A stretch of 64,000 nucleotides of DNA from Lepturacanthus savala (GCA_030544235.1 CM060477.1:21039934-21103933); one strand, 5' to 3'; positions 19,671-31,743 are shown, counted from the stretch's first letter. Notes: a model not told the origin generated them from the sequence alone. A program made the numbers and translations.

Positions 19671-19849
19671 GAGCCCTTGCTGCCTGCTGCCCCGGGCCAC
19701 CTCCCGTGCAGAGTTGTCACTTGTCGTGGAGCACTCGCTTCAAAAACCGCTCCGTCAACAACCGAGATTTAGCAGCTCCGCCCCGGGTCTCTCCTCTGTG
19801 AGGCCACGCGTCTCGTCAAGGACAGCTCTTTTGCTTTTCACAAGTGCAC

Positions 19850-19968
19850 GAGGCTCTGCCAAATTGCAGGGCCTGACAAAAATAGGTTTAACTCATGGGT
19901 GCTCCTCTCCACGGAAGTCTTTAGTAAAAGGCGAAAGACTTGTACGTTATGAAGAGAAACCAGAGTAA
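19850..19968 (-). ncRNA. RNU5: U5 snRNA gene, copy 26
   Basis: Consensus RNA. Upstream spacer type C. Confidence 0.95.
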
Positions 19969-20267
19969 GCACAGCCCACTCCTCAACAGCAGCCAAAGTC
20001 CCCCGTCTTCCCAGGAACCGTGTTCACGGTAAGCCTCCTTCGCCTTGCTGCATATCCGGTGCCAGTCCACGCCCATTTCCCCTTTTTCCCAGGTTCGATA
20101 TGGACCTACTGCGATAGGGCGTTGTCATGTTTGTCTTCCAGTCAAAGGCAAAACTCACTTTGGGTCGTTACATGGTGTGCTTTTACACCAATCACCATAG
20201 CAGCTGTAACAAAGTCGTCTGACGCAGTTGTCGCTTTGTTTTTTCATATTCCACAAGGCAAAGAGAA

Positions 20268-20455
20268 GGGTGCACCGTTCCCAGCGGCACTGCAATACCG
20301 GGCCGATGCGTGGAGTGGACGGGGCAAGCCCCTTTCTCAGCTCCAGGTACTAAAAATCCGTTTAATATGGAGTCCCCTTATAGAGGACGTATCAGATATT
20401 AAACTGATAAGAACAGATACTACACTTGATCTTAGCCAAAAGGCCGAGAAGCGAT
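20268..20455 (-). ncRNA. RNU2: U2 snRNA gene, copy 26
   Basis: C at nt 179; otherwise consensus. Confidence 0.98.
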
Positions 20456-20634
20456 GAGCCCTTGCTGCCTGCTGCCCCGGGCCACCTCCCGTGCAGAGTT
20501 GTCACTTGTCGTGGAGCACTCGCTTCAAAAACCGCTCCGTCAACAACCGAGATTTAGCAGCTCCGCCCCGGGTCTCTCCTCTGTGAGGCCACGCGTCTCG
20601 TCAAGGACAGCTCTTTTGCTTTTCACAAGTGCAC

Positions 20635-20753
20635 GAGGCTCTGCCAAATTGCAGGGCCTGACAAAAATAGGTTTAACTCATGGGTGCTCCTCTCCACGGA
20701 AGTCTTTAGTAAAAGGCGAAAGACTTGTACGTTATGAAGAGAAACCAGAGTAA
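20635..20753 (-). ncRNA. RNU5: U5 snRNA gene, copy 27
   Basis: Consensus RNA. Upstream spacer type C; the only place two type C units are adjacent. Confidence 0.95.
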
Positions 20754-21052
20754 GCACAGCCCACTCCTCAACAGCAGCCAAAGTCCCCCGTCTTCCCAGG
20801 AACCGTGTTCACGGTAAGCCTCCTTCGCCTTGCTGCATATCCGGTGCCAGTCCACGCCCATTTCCCCTTTTTCCCAGGTTCGATATGGACCTACTGCGAT
20901 AGGGCGTTGTCATGTTTGTCTTCCAGTCAAAGGCAAAACTCACTTTGGGTCGTTACATGGTGTGCTTTTACACCAATCACCATAGCAGCTGTAACAAAGT
21001 CGTCTGACGCAGTTGTCGCTTTGTTTTTTCATATTCCACAAGGCAAAGAGAA

Positions 21053-21240
21053 GGGTGCACCGTTCCCAGCGGCACTGCAATACCGGGCCGATGCGTGGAG
21101 TGGACGGGGCAAGCCCCTTTCTCAGCTCCAGGTACTAAAAATCCGTTTAATATGGAGTCCCCTTATAGAGGACGTATCAGATATTAAACTGATAAGAACA
21201 GATACTACACTTGATCTTAGCCAAAAGGCCGAGAAGCGAT
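21053..21240 (-). ncRNA. RNU2: U2 snRNA gene, copy 27
   Basis: C at nt 179. Promoter carries the G-to-A marker at 21334 (-94). Confidence 0.98.
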
Positions 21241-21419
21241 GAGCCCTTGCTGCCTGCTGCCCCGGGCCACCTCCCGTGCAGAGTTGTCACTTGTCGTGGA
21301 GCACTCGCTTCAAAAACCGCTCCGTCAACAACCAAGATTTAGCAGCTCCGCCCCGGGTCTCTCCTCTGTGAGGCCACGCGTCTCGTCAAGGACAGCTCTT
21401 TTGCTTTTCACAAGTGCAC

Positions 21420-21538
21420 GAGGCTCTGCCAAATTGCAGGGCCTGACAAAAATAGGTTTAACTCATGGGTGCTCCTCTCCACGGAAGTCTTTAGTAAAAG
21501 GCGAAAGACTTGTACGTTATGAAGAGAAACCAGAGTAA
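21420..21538 (-). ncRNA. RNU5: U5 snRNA gene, copy 28
   Basis: Consensus RNA. Upstream spacer type A. Confidence 0.95.
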
Positions 21539-21837
21539 GCACAGCCCACTCCTCAACAGCAGCCAAAGTCCCCCGTCTTCCCAGGAACCGTGTTCACGGT
21601 AAGCCTCCTTCGCCTTGCTGCATATCCGGTGCCAGTCCACGCCCATTTCCCCCTTTTCCCAGGTTCGATATGGACCTACTGCGATAGGGCGTTGTCATGT
21701 TTGTCTTCCAGTCAAAGGCAAAACTCACTTTGGGTCGTTACATGGTGTGCTTTTACACCAATCACCATAGCAGCTGTAACAAAGTCGTCTGACGCAGTTG
21801 TCGCTTTGTTTTTTCATATTCCACAAGGCAAAGAGAA

Positions 21838-22025
21838 GGGTGCACCGTTCCCAGCGGCACTGCAATACCGGGCCGATGCGTGGAGTGGACGGGGCAAGCC
21901 CCTTTCTCAGCTCCAGGTACTAAAAATCCGTTTAATATGGAGTCCCCTTATAGAGGACGTATCAGATATTAAACTGATAAGAACAGATACTACACTTGAT
22001 CTTAGCCAAAAGGCCGAGAAGCGAT
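21838..22025 (-). ncRNA. RNU2: U2 snRNA gene, copy 28
   Basis: C at nt 179; otherwise consensus. Confidence 0.98.
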
Positions 22026-22204
22026 GAGCCCTTGCTGCCTGCTGCCCCGGGCCACCTCCCGTGCAGAGTTGTCACTTGTCGTGGAGCACTCGCTTCAAAA
22101 ACCGCTCCGTCAACAACCGAGATTTAGCAGCTCCGCCCCGGGTCTCTCCTCTGTGAGGCCACGCGTCTCGTCAAGGACAGCTCTTTTGCTTTTCACAAGT
22201 GCAC

Positions 22205-22323
22205 GAGGCTCTGCCAAATTGCAGGGCCTGACAAAAATAGGTTTAACTCATGGGTGCTCCTCTCCACGGAAGTCTTTAGTAAAAGGCGAAAGACTTGTAC
22301 GTTATGAAGAGAAACCAGAGTAA
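22205..22323 (-). ncRNA. RNU5: U5 snRNA gene, copy 29
   Basis: Consensus RNA. Upstream spacer type B. Confidence 0.95.
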
Positions 22324-22622
22324 GCACAGCCCACTCCTCAACAGCAGCCAAAGTCCCCCGTCTTCCCAGGAACCGTGTTCACGGTAAGCCTCCTTCGCCT
22401 TGCTGCATATCCGGTGCCAGTCCACGCCCATTTCCCCCTTTTCCCAGGTTCGATATGGACCTACTGCGATAGGGCGTTGTCATCTTTGTCTTCCAGTCAA
22501 AGGCAAAACTCACTTTGGGTCGTTACATGGTGTGCTTTTACACCAATCACCATAGCAGCTGTAACAAAGTCGTCTGACGCAGTTGTCGCTTTGTTTTTTC
22601 ATATTCCACAAGGCAAAGAGAA

Positions 22623-22810
22623 GGGTGCACCTTTCCCAGCGGCACTGCAATACCGGGCCGATGCGTGGAGTGGACGGGGCAAGCCCCTTTCTCAGCTCCA
22701 GGTACTAAAAATCCGTTTAATATGGAGTCCCCTTATAGAGGACGTATCAGATATTAAACTGATAAGAACAGATACTACACTTGATCTTAGCCAAAAGGCC
22801 GAGAAGCGAT
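22623..22810 (-). ncRNA. RNU2: U2 snRNA gene, copy 29
   Basis: A at nt 179; otherwise consensus. Confidence 0.98.
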
Positions 22811-22989
22811 GAGCCCTTGCTGCCTGCTGCCCCGGGCCACCTCCCGTGCAGAGTTGTCACTTGTCGTGGAGCACTCGCTTCAAAAACCGCTCCGTCAACA
22901 ACCGAGATTTAGCAGCTCCGCCCCGGGTCTCTCCTCTGTGAGGCCACGCGTCTCGTCAAGGACAGCTCTTTTGCTTTTCACAAGTGCAC

Positions 22990-23108
22990 GAGGCTCTGCC
23001 AAATTGCAGGGCCTGACAAAAATAGGTTTAACTCATGGGTGCTCCTCTCCACGGAAGTCTTTAGTAAAAGGCGAAAGACTTGTACGTTATGAAGAGAAAC
23101 CAGAGTAA
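22990..23108 (-). ncRNA. RNU5: U5 snRNA gene, copy 30
   Basis: Consensus RNA. Upstream spacer type C. Confidence 0.95.
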
Positions 23109-23407
23109 GCACAGCCCACTCCTCAACAGCAGCCAAAGTCCCCCGTCTTCCCAGGAACCGTGTTCACGGTAAGCCTCCTTCGCCTTGCTGCATATCCGGT
23201 GCCAGTCCACGCCCATTTCCCCTTTTTCCCAGGTTCGATATGGACCTACTGCGATAGGGCGTTGTCATGTTTGTCTTCCAGTCAAAGGCAAAACTCACTT
23301 TGGGTCGTTACATGGTGTGCTTTTACACCAATCACCATAGCAGCTGTAACAAAGTCGTCTGACGCAGTTGTCGCTTTGTTTTTTCATATTCCACAAGGCA
23401 AAGAGAA

Positions 23408-23595
23408 GGGTGCACCGTTCCCAGCGGCACTGCAATACCGGGCCGATGCGTGGAGTGGACGGGGCAAGCCCCTTTCTCAGCTCCAGGTACTAAAAATCCG
23501 TTTAATATGGAGTCCCCTTATAGAGGACGTATCAGATATTAAACTGATAAGAACAGATACTACACTTGATCTTAGCCAAAAGGCCGAGAAGCGAT
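23408..23595 (-). ncRNA. RNU2: U2 snRNA gene, copy 30
   Basis: C at nt 179. Promoter carries the G-to-A marker at 23689 (-94). Confidence 0.98.
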
Positions 23596-23774
23596 GAGCC
23601 CTTGCTGCCTGCTGCCCCGGGCCACCTCCCGTGCAGAGTTGTCACTTGTCGTGGAGCACTCGCTTCAAAAACCGCTCCGTCAACAACCAAGATTTAGCAG
23701 CTCCGCCCCGGGTCTCTCCTCTGTGAGGCCACGCGTCTCGTCAAGGACAGCTCTTTTGCTTTTCACAAGTGCAC

Positions 23775-23893
23775 GAGGCTCTGCCAAATTGCAGGGCCTG
23801 ACAAAAATAGGTTTAACTCATGGGTGCTCCTCTCCACGGAAGTCTTTAGTAAAAGGCGAAAGACTTGTACGTTATGAAGAGAAACCAGAGTAA
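23775..23893 (-). ncRNA. RNU5: U5 snRNA gene, copy 31
   Basis: Consensus RNA. Upstream spacer type A with C-to-T at 23993 (U5 position about -100), shared by three units. Confidence 0.95.
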
Positions 23894-24192
23894 GCACAGC
23901 CCACTCCTCAACAGCAGCCAAAGTCCCCCGTCTTCCCAGGAACCGTGTTCACGGTAAGCCTCCTTCGCCTTGCTGCATATCCGGTGCCAGTCTACGCCCA
24001 TTTCCCCCTTTTCCCAGGTTCGATATGGACCTACTGCGATAGGGCGTTGTCATGTTTGTCTTCCAGTCAAAGGCAAAACTCACTTTGGGTCGTTACATGG
24101 TGTGCTTTTACACCAATCACCATAGCAGCTGTAACAAAGTCGTCTGACGCAGTTGTCGCTTTGTTTTTTCATATTCCACAAGGCAAAGAGAA

Positions 24193-24380
24193 GGGTGCAC
24201 CGTTCCCAGCGGCACTGCAATACCGGGCCGATGCGTGGAGTGGACGGGGCAAGCCCCTTTCTCAGCTCCAGGTACTAAAAATCCGTTTAATATGGAGTCC
24301 CCTTATAGAGGACGTATCAGATATTAAACTGATAAGAACAGATACTACACTTGATCTTAGCCAAAAGGCCGAGAAGCGAT
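24193..24380 (-). ncRNA. RNU2: U2 snRNA gene, copy 31
   Basis: C at nt 179; otherwise consensus. Confidence 0.98.
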
Positions 24381-24559
24381 GAGCCCTTGCTGCCTGCTGC
24401 CCCGGGCCACCTCCCGTGCAGAGTTGTCACTTGTCGTGGAGCACTCGCTTCAAAAACCGCTCCGTCAACAACCGAGATTTAGCAGCTCCGCCCCGGGTCT
24501 CTCCTCTGTGAGGCCACGCGTCTCGTCAAGGACAGCTCTTTTGCTTTTCACAAGTGCAC

Positions 24560-24678
24560 GAGGCTCTGCCAAATTGCAGGGCCTGACAAAAATAGGTTTA
24601 ACTCATGGGTGCTCCTCTCCACGGAAGTCTTTAGTAAAAGGCGAAAGACTTGTACGTTATGAAGAGAAACCAGAGTAA
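24560..24678 (-). ncRNA. RNU5: U5 snRNA gene, copy 32
   Basis: Consensus RNA. Upstream spacer type B. Confidence 0.95.
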
Positions 24679-24977
24679 GCACAGCCCACTCCTCAACAGC
24701 AGCCAAAGTCCCCCGTCTTCCCAGGAACCGTGTTCACGGTAAGCCTCCTTCGCCTTGCTGCATATCCGGTGCCAGTCCACGCCCATTTCCCCCTTTTCCC
24801 AGGTTCGATATGGACCTACTGCGATAGGGCGTTGTCATCTTTGTCTTCCAGTCAAAGGCAAAACTCACTTTGGGTCGTTACATGGTGTGCTTTTACACCA
24901 ATCACCATAGCAGCTGTAACAAAGTCGTCTGACGCAGTTGTCGCTTTGTTTTTTCATATTCCACAAGGCAAAGAGAA

Positions 24978-25165
24978 GGGTGCACCGTTCCCAGCGGCAC
25001 TGCAATACCGGGCCGATGCGTGGAGTGGACGGGGCAAGCCCCTTTCTCAGCTCCAGGTACTAAAAATCCGTTTAATATGGAGTCCCCTTATAGAGGACGT
25101 ATCAGATATTAAACTGATAAGAACAGATACTACACTTGATCTTAGCCAAAAGGCCGAGAAGCGAT
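24978..25165 (-). ncRNA. RNU2: U2 snRNA gene, copy 32
   Basis: C at nt 179; otherwise consensus. Confidence 0.98.
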
Positions 25166-25344
25166 GAGCCCTTGCTGCCTGCTGCCCCGGGCCACCTCCC
25201 GTGCAGAGTTGTCACTTGTCGTGGAGCACTCGCTTCAAAAACCGCTCCGTCAACAACCGAGATTTAGCAGCTCCGCCCCGGGTCTCTCCTCTGTGAGGCC
25301 ACGCGTCTCGTCAAGGACAGCTCTTTTGCTTTTCACAAGTGCAC

Positions 25345-25463
25345 GAGGCTCTGCCAAATTGCAGGGCCTGACAAAAATAGGTTTAACTCATGGGTGCTCC
25401 TCTCCACGGAAGTCTTTAGTAAAAGGCGAAAGACTTGTACGTTATGAAGAGAAACCAGAGTAA
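25345..25463 (-). ncRNA. RNU5: U5 snRNA gene, copy 33
   Basis: Consensus RNA. Upstream spacer type A with the C-to-T marker at 25563. Confidence 0.95.
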
Positions 25464-25762
25464 GCACAGCCCACTCCTCAACAGCAGCCAAAGTCCCCCG
25501 TCTTCCCAGGAACCGTGTTCACGGTAAGCCTCCTTCGCCTTGCTGCATATCCGGTGCCAGTCTACGCCCATTTCCCCCTTTTCCCAGGTTCGATATGGAC
25601 CTACTGCGATAGGGCGTTGTCATGTTTGTCTTCCAGTCAAAGGCAAAACTCACTTTGGGTCGTTACATGGTGTGCTTTTACACCAATCACCATAGCAGCT
25701 GTAACAAAGTCGTCTGACGCAGTTGTCGCTTTGTTTTTTCATATTCCACAAGGCAAAGAGAA

Positions 25763-25950
25763 GGGTGCACCGTTCCCAGCGGCACTGCAATACCGGGCCG
25801 ATGCGTGGAGTGGACGGGGCAAGCCCCTTTCTCAGCTCCAGGTACTAAAAATCCGTTTAATATGGAGTCCCCTTATAGAGGACGTATCAGATATTAAACT
25901 GATAAGAACAGATACTACACTTGATCTTAGCCAAAAGGCCGAGAAGCGAT
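25763..25950 (-). ncRNA. RNU2: U2 snRNA gene, copy 33
   Basis: C at nt 179; otherwise consensus. Confidence 0.98.
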
Positions 25951-26129
25951 GAGCCCTTGCTGCCTGCTGCCCCGGGCCACCTCCCGTGCAGAGTTGTCAC
26001 TTGTCGTGGAGCACTCGCTTCAAAAACCGCTCCGTCAACAACCGAGATTTAGCAGCTCCGCCCCGGGTCTCTCCTCTGTGAGGCCACGCGTCTCGTCAAG
26101 GACAGCTCTTTTGCTTTTCACAAGTGCAC

Positions 26130-26248
26130 GAGGCTCTGCCAAATTGCAGGGCCTGACAAAAATAGGTTTAACTCATGGGTGCTCCTCTCCACGGAAGTCT
26201 TTAGTAAAAGGCGAAAGACTTGTACGTTATGAAGAGAAACCAGAGTAA
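26130..26248 (-). ncRNA. RNU5: U5 snRNA gene, copy 34
   Basis: Consensus RNA. Upstream spacer type A. Confidence 0.95.
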
Positions 26249-26547
26249 GCACAGCCCACTCCTCAACAGCAGCCAAAGTCCCCCGTCTTCCCAGGAACCG
26301 TGTTCACGGTAAGCCTCCTTCGCCTTGCTGCATATCCGGTGCCAGTCCACGCCCATTTCCCCCTTTTCCCAGGTTCGATATGGACCTACTGCGATAGGGC
26401 GTTGTCATGTTTGTCTTCCAGTCAAAGGCAAAACTCACTTTGGGTCGTTACATGGTGTGCTTTTACACCAATCACCATAGCAGCTGTAACAAAGTCGTCT
26501 GACGCAGTTGTCGCTTTGTTTTTTCATATTCCACAAGGCAAAGAGAA

Positions 26548-26735
26548 GGGTGCACCTTTCCCAGCGGCACTGCAATACCGGGCCGATGCGTGGAGTGGAC
26601 GGGGCAAGCCCCTTTCTCAGCTCCAGGTACTAAAAATCCGTTTAATATGGAGTCCCCTTATAGAGGACGTATCAGATATTAAACTGATAAGAACAGATAC
26701 TACACTTGATCTTAGCCAAAAGGCCGAGAAGCGAT
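26548..26735 (-). ncRNA. RNU2: U2 snRNA gene, copy 34
   Basis: A at nt 179; otherwise consensus. Confidence 0.98.
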
Positions 26736-26914
26736 GAGCCCTTGCTGCCTGCTGCCCCGGGCCACCTCCCGTGCAGAGTTGTCACTTGTCGTGGAGCACT
26801 CGCTTCAAAAACCGCTCCGTCAACAACCGAGATTTAGCAGCTCCGCCCCGGGTCTCTCCTCTGTGAGGCCACGCGTCTCGTCAAGGACAGCTCTTTTGCT
26901 TTTCACAAGTGCAC

Positions 26915-27033
26915 GAGGCTCTGCCAAATTGCAGGGCCTGACAAAAATAGGTTTAACTCATGGGTGCTCCTCTCCACGGAAGTCTTTAGTAAAAGGCGAA
27001 AGACTTGTACGTTATGAAGAGAAACCAGAGTAA
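26915..27033 (-). ncRNA. RNU5: U5 snRNA gene, copy 35
   Basis: Consensus RNA. Upstream spacer type A. Confidence 0.95.
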
Positions 27034-27332
27034 GCACAGCCCACTCCTCAACAGCAGCCAAAGTCCCCCGTCTTCCCAGGAACCGTGTTCACGGTAAGCC
27101 TCCTTCGCCTTGCTGCATATCCGGTGCCAGTCCACGCCCATTTCCCCCTTTTCCCAGGTTCGATATGGACCTACTGCGATAGGGCGTTGTCATGTTTGTC
27201 TTCCAGTCAAAGGCAAAACTCACTTTGGGTCGTTACATGGTGTGCTTTTACACCAATCACCATAGCAGCTGTAACAAAGTCGTCTGACGCAGTTGTCGCT
27301 TTGTTTTTTCATATTCCACAAGGCAAAGAGAA

Positions 27333-27520
27333 GGGTGCACCGTTCCCAGCGGCACTGCAATACCGGGCCGATGCGTGGAGTGGACGGGGCAAGCCCCTTT
27401 CTCAGCTCCAGGTACTAAAAATCCGTTTAATATGGAGTCCCCTTATAGAGGACGTATCAGATATTAAACTGATAAGAACAGATACTACACTTGATCTTAG
27501 CCAAAAGGCCGAGAAGCGAT
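27333..27520 (-). ncRNA. RNU2: U2 snRNA gene, copy 35
   Basis: C at nt 179; otherwise consensus. Confidence 0.98.
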
Positions 27521-27699
27521 GAGCCCTTGCTGCCTGCTGCCCCGGGCCACCTCCCGTGCAGAGTTGTCACTTGTCGTGGAGCACTCGCTTCAAAAACCGC
27601 TCCGTCAACAACCGAGATTTAGCAGCTCCGCCCCGGGTCTCTCCTCTGTGAGGCCACGCGTCTCGTCAAGGACAGCTCTTTTGCTTTTCACAAGTGCAC

Positions 27700-27818
27700 G
27701 AGGCTCTGCCAAATTGCAGGGCCTGACAAAAATAGGTTTAACTCATGGGTGCTCCTCTCCACGGAAGTCTTTAGTAAAAGGCGAAAGACTTGTACGTTAT
27801 GAAGAGAAACCAGAGTAA
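27700..27818 (-). ncRNA. RNU5: U5 snRNA gene, copy 36
   Basis: Consensus RNA. Upstream spacer type C. Confidence 0.95.
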
Positions 27819-28117
27819 GCACAGCCCACTCCTCAACAGCAGCCAAAGTCCCCCGTCTTCCCAGGAACCGTGTTCACGGTAAGCCTCCTTCGCCTTGCTG
27901 CATATCCGGTGCCAGTCCACGCCCATTTCCCCTTTTTCCCAGGTTCGATATGGACCTACTGCGATAGGGCGTTGTCATGTTTGTCTTCCAGTCAAAGGCA
28001 AAACTCACTTTGGGTCGTTACATGGTGTGCTTTTACACCAATCACCATAGCAGCTGTAACAAAGTCGTCTGACGCAGTTGTCGCTTTGTTTTTTCATATT
28101 CCACAAGGCAAAGAGAA

Positions 28118-28305
28118 GGGTGCACCGTTCCCAGCGGCACTGCAATACCGGGCCGATGCGTGGAGTGGACGGGGCAAGCCCCTTTCTCAGCTCCAGGTAC
28201 TAAAAATCCGTTTAATATGGAGTCCCCTTATAGAGGACGTATCAGATATTAAACTGATAAGAACAGATACTACACTTGATCTTAGCCAAAAGGCCGAGAA
28301 GCGAT
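28118..28305 (-). ncRNA. RNU2: U2 snRNA gene, copy 36
   Basis: C at nt 179; otherwise consensus. Confidence 0.98.
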
Positions 28306-28484
28306 GAGCCCTTGCTGCCTGCTGCCCCGGGCCACCTCCCGTGCAGAGTTGTCACTTGTCGTGGAGCACTCGCTTCAAAAACCGCTCCGTCAACAACCGA
28401 GATTTAGCAGCTCCGCCCCGGGTCTCTCCTCTGTGAGGCCACGCGTCTCGTCAAGGACAGCTCTTTTGCTTTTCACAAGTGCAC

Positions 28485-28603
28485 GAGGCTCTGCCAAATT
28501 GCAGGGCCTGACAAAAATAGGTTTAACTCATGGGTGCTCCTCTCCACGGAAGTCTTTAGTAAAAGGCGAAAGACTTGTACGTTATGAAGAGAAACCAGAG
28601 TAA
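28485..28603 (-). ncRNA. RNU5: U5 snRNA gene, copy 37
   Basis: Consensus RNA. Upstream spacer type B. Confidence 0.95.
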
Positions 28604-28902
28604 GCACAGCCCACTCCTCAACAGCAGCCAAAGTCCCCCGTCTTCCCAGGAACCGTGTTCACGGTAAGCCTCCTTCGCCTTGCTGCATATCCGGTGCCAG
28701 TCCACGCCCATTTCCCCCTTTTCCCAGGTTCGATATGGACCTACTGCGATAGGGCGTTGTCATCTTTGTCTTCCAGTCAAAGGCAAAACTCACTTTGGGT
28801 CGTTACATGGTGTGCTTTTACACCAATCACCATAGCAGCTGTAACAAAGTCGTCTGACGCAGTTGTCGCTTTGTTTTTTCATATTCCACAAGGCAAAGAG
28901 AA

Positions 28903-29090
28903 GGGTGCACCGTTCCCAGCGGCACTGCAATACCGGGCCGATGCGTGGAGTGGACGGGGCAAGCCCCTTTCTCAGCTCCAGGTACTAAAAATCCGTTTAA
29001 TATGGAGTCCCCTTATAGAGGACGTATCAGATATTAAACTGATAAGAACAGATACTACACTTGATCTTAGCCAAAAGGCCGAGAAGCGAT
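28903..29090 (-). ncRNA. RNU2: U2 snRNA gene, copy 37
   Basis: C at nt 179. Promoter carries the G-to-A marker at 29184 (-94). Confidence 0.98.
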
Positions 29091-29269
29091 GAGCCCTTGC
29101 TGCCTGCTGCCCCGGGCCACCTCCCGTGCAGAGTTGTCACTTGTCGTGGAGCACTCGCTTCAAAAACCGCTCCGTCAACAACCAAGATTTAGCAGCTCCG
29201 CCCCGGGTCTCTCCTCTGTGAGGCCACGCGTCTCGTCAAGGACAGCTCTTTTGCTTTTCACAAGTGCAC

Positions 29270-29388
29270 GAGGCTCTGCCAAATTGCAGGGCCTGACAAA
29301 AATAGGTTTAACTCATGGGTGCTCCTCTCCACGGAAGTCTTTAGTAAAAGGCGAAAGACTTGTACGTTATGAAGAGAAACCAGATTAA
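29270..29388 (-). ncRNA. RNU5: U5 snRNA gene, copy 38, C4A
   Basis: Private C4-to-A (T at 29385 on +) breaks a pair of the closing stem (nt 3-6 with GAGU). Upstream spacer type A with the C-to-T marker at 29488. Confidence 0.93.
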
Positions 29389-29687
29389 GCACAGCCCACT
29401 CCTCAACAGCAGCCAAAGTCCCCCGTCTTCCCAGGAACCGTGTTCACGGTAAGCCTCCTTCGCCTTGCTGCATATCCGGTGCCAGTCTACGCCCATTTCC
29501 CCCTTTTCCCAGGTTCGATATGGACCTACTGCGATAGGGCGTTGTCATGTTTGTCTTCCAGTCAAAGGCAAAACTCACTTTGGGTCGTTACATGGTGTGC
29601 TTTTACACCAATCACCATAGCAGCTGTAACAAAGTCGTCTGACGCAGTTGTCGCTTTGTTTTTTCATATTCCACAAGGCAAAGAGAA

Positions 29688-29875
29688 GGGTGCACCGTTC
29701 CCAGCGGCACTGCAATACCGGGCCGATGCGTGGAGTGGACGGGGCAAGCCCCTTTCTCAGCTCCAGGTACTAAAAATCCGTTTAATATGGAGTCCCCTTA
29801 TAGAGGACGTATCAGATATTAAACTGATAAGAACAGATACTACACTTGATCTTAGCCAAAAGGCCGAGAAGCGAT
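29688..29875 (-). ncRNA. RNU2: U2 snRNA gene, copy 38
   Basis: C at nt 179; otherwise consensus. Confidence 0.98.
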
Positions 29876-30054
29876 GAGCCCTTGCTGCCTGCTGCCCCGG
29901 GCCACCTCCCGTGCAGAGTTGTCACTTGTCGTGGAGCACTCGCTTCAAAAACCGCTCCGTCAACAACCGAGATTTAGCAGCTCCGCCCCGGGTCTCTCCT
30001 CTGTGAGGCCACGCGTCTCGTCAAGGACAGCTCTTTTGCTTTTCACAAGTGCAC

Positions 30055-30173
30055 GAGGCTCTGCCAAATTGCAGGGCCTGACAAAAATAGGTTTAACTCA
30101 TGGGTGCTCCTCTCCACGGAAGTCTTTAGTAAAAGGCGAAAGACTTGTACGTTATGAAGAGAAACCAGAGTAA
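30055..30173 (-). ncRNA. RNU5: U5 snRNA gene, copy 39
   Basis: Consensus RNA. Upstream spacer type A. Confidence 0.95.
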
Positions 30174-30472
30174 GCACAGCCCACTCCTCAACAGCAGCCA
30201 AAGTCCCCCGTCTTCCCAGGAACCGTGTTCACGGTAAGCCTCCTTCGCCTTGCTGCATATCCGGTGCCAGTCCACGCCCATTTCCCCCTTTTCCCAGGTT
30301 CGATATGGACCTACTGCGATAGGGCGTTGTCATGTTTGTCTTCCAGTCAAAGGCAAAACTCACTTTGGGTCGTTACATGGTGTGCTTTTACACCAATCAC
30401 CATAGCAGCTGTAACAAAGTCGTCTGACGCAGTTGTCGCTTTGTTTTTTCATATTCCACAAGGCAAAGAGAA

Positions 30473-30660
30473 GGGTGCACCGTTCCCAGCGGCACTGCAA
30501 TACCGGGCCGATGCGTGGAGTGGACGGGGCAAGCCCCTTTCTCAGCTCCAGGTACTAAAAATCCGTTTAATATGGAGTCCCCTTATAGAGGACGTATCAG
30601 ATATTAAACTGATAAGAACAGATACTACACTTGATCTTAGCCAAAAGGCCGAGAAGCGAT
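30473..30660 (-). ncRNA. RNU2: U2 snRNA gene, copy 39
   Basis: C at nt 179; otherwise consensus. Confidence 0.98.
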
Positions 30661-30839
30661 GAGCCCTTGCTGCCTGCTGCCCCGGGCCACCTCCCGTGCA
30701 GAGTTGTCACTTGTCGTGGAGCACTCGCTTCAAAAACCGCTCCGTCAACAACCGAGATTTAGCAGCTCCGCCCCGGGTCTCTCCTCTGTGAGGCCACGCG
30801 TCTCGTCAAGGACAGCTCTTTTGCTTTTCACAAGTGCAC

Positions 30840-30958
30840 GAGGCTCTGCCAAATTGCAGGGCCTGACAAAAATAGGTTTAACTCATGGGTGCTCCTCTCC
30901 ACGGAAGTCTTTAGTAAAAGGCGAAAGACTTGTACGTTATGAAGAGAAACCAGAGTAA
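30840..30958 (-). ncRNA. RNU5: U5 snRNA gene, copy 40
   Basis: Consensus RNA. Upstream spacer type B, without the G-to-A marker seen in copy 21. Confidence 0.95.
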
Positions 30959-31257
30959 GCACAGCCCACTCCTCAACAGCAGCCAAAGTCCCCCGTCTTC
31001 CCAGGAACCGTGTTCACGGTAAGCCTCCTTCGCCTTGCTGCATATCCGGTGCCAGTCCACGCCCATTTCCCCCTTTTCCCAGGTTCGATATGGACCTACT
31101 GCGATAGGGCGTTGTCATCTTTGTCTTCCAGTCAAAGGCAAAACTCACTTTGGGTCGTTACATGGTGTGCTTTTACACCAATCACCATAGCAGCTGTAAC
31201 AAAGTCGTCTGACGCAGTTGTCGCTTTGTTTTTTCATATTCCACAAGGCAAAGAGAA

Positions 31258-31445
31258 GGGTGCACCGTTCCCAGCGGCACTGCAATACCGGGCCGATGCG
31301 TGGAGTGGACGGGGCAAGCCCCTTTCTCAGCTCCAGGTACTAAAAATCTGTTTAATATGGAGTCCCCTTATAGAGGACGTATCAGATATTAAACTGATAA
31401 GAACAGATACTACACTTGATCTTAGCCAAAAGGCCGAGAAGCGAT
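31258..31445 (-). ncRNA. RNU2: U2 snRNA gene, copy 40, G97A
   Basis: G97-to-A (T at 31349 on +). C at nt 179. With U5 copy 41 it repeats the pair seen at U2 copy 21 and U5 copy 22. Confidence 0.97.
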
Positions 31446-31624
31446 GAGCCCTTGCTGCCTGCTGCCCCGGGCCACCTCCCGTGCAGAGTTGTCACTTGTC
31501 GTGGAGCACTCGCTTCAAAAACCGCTCCGTCAACAACCGAGATTTAGCAGCTCCGCCCCGGGTCTCTCCTCTGTGAGGCCACGCGTCTCGTCAAGGACAG
31601 CTCTTTTGCTTTTCACAAGTGCAC

Positions 31625-31743
31625 GAGGCTCTGCCAAATTGCAGGGCCTGACAAAAATAGGTTTAACTCATGGGTGCTTCTCTCCACGGAAGTCTTTAGT
31701 AAAAGGCGAAAGACTTGTACGTTATGAAGAGAAACCAGAGTAA
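31625..31743 (-). ncRNA. RNU5: U5 snRNA gene, copy 41, G65A
   Basis: G65-to-A (T at 31679 on +), stem-preserving. Upstream spacer type A. Confidence 0.95.
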
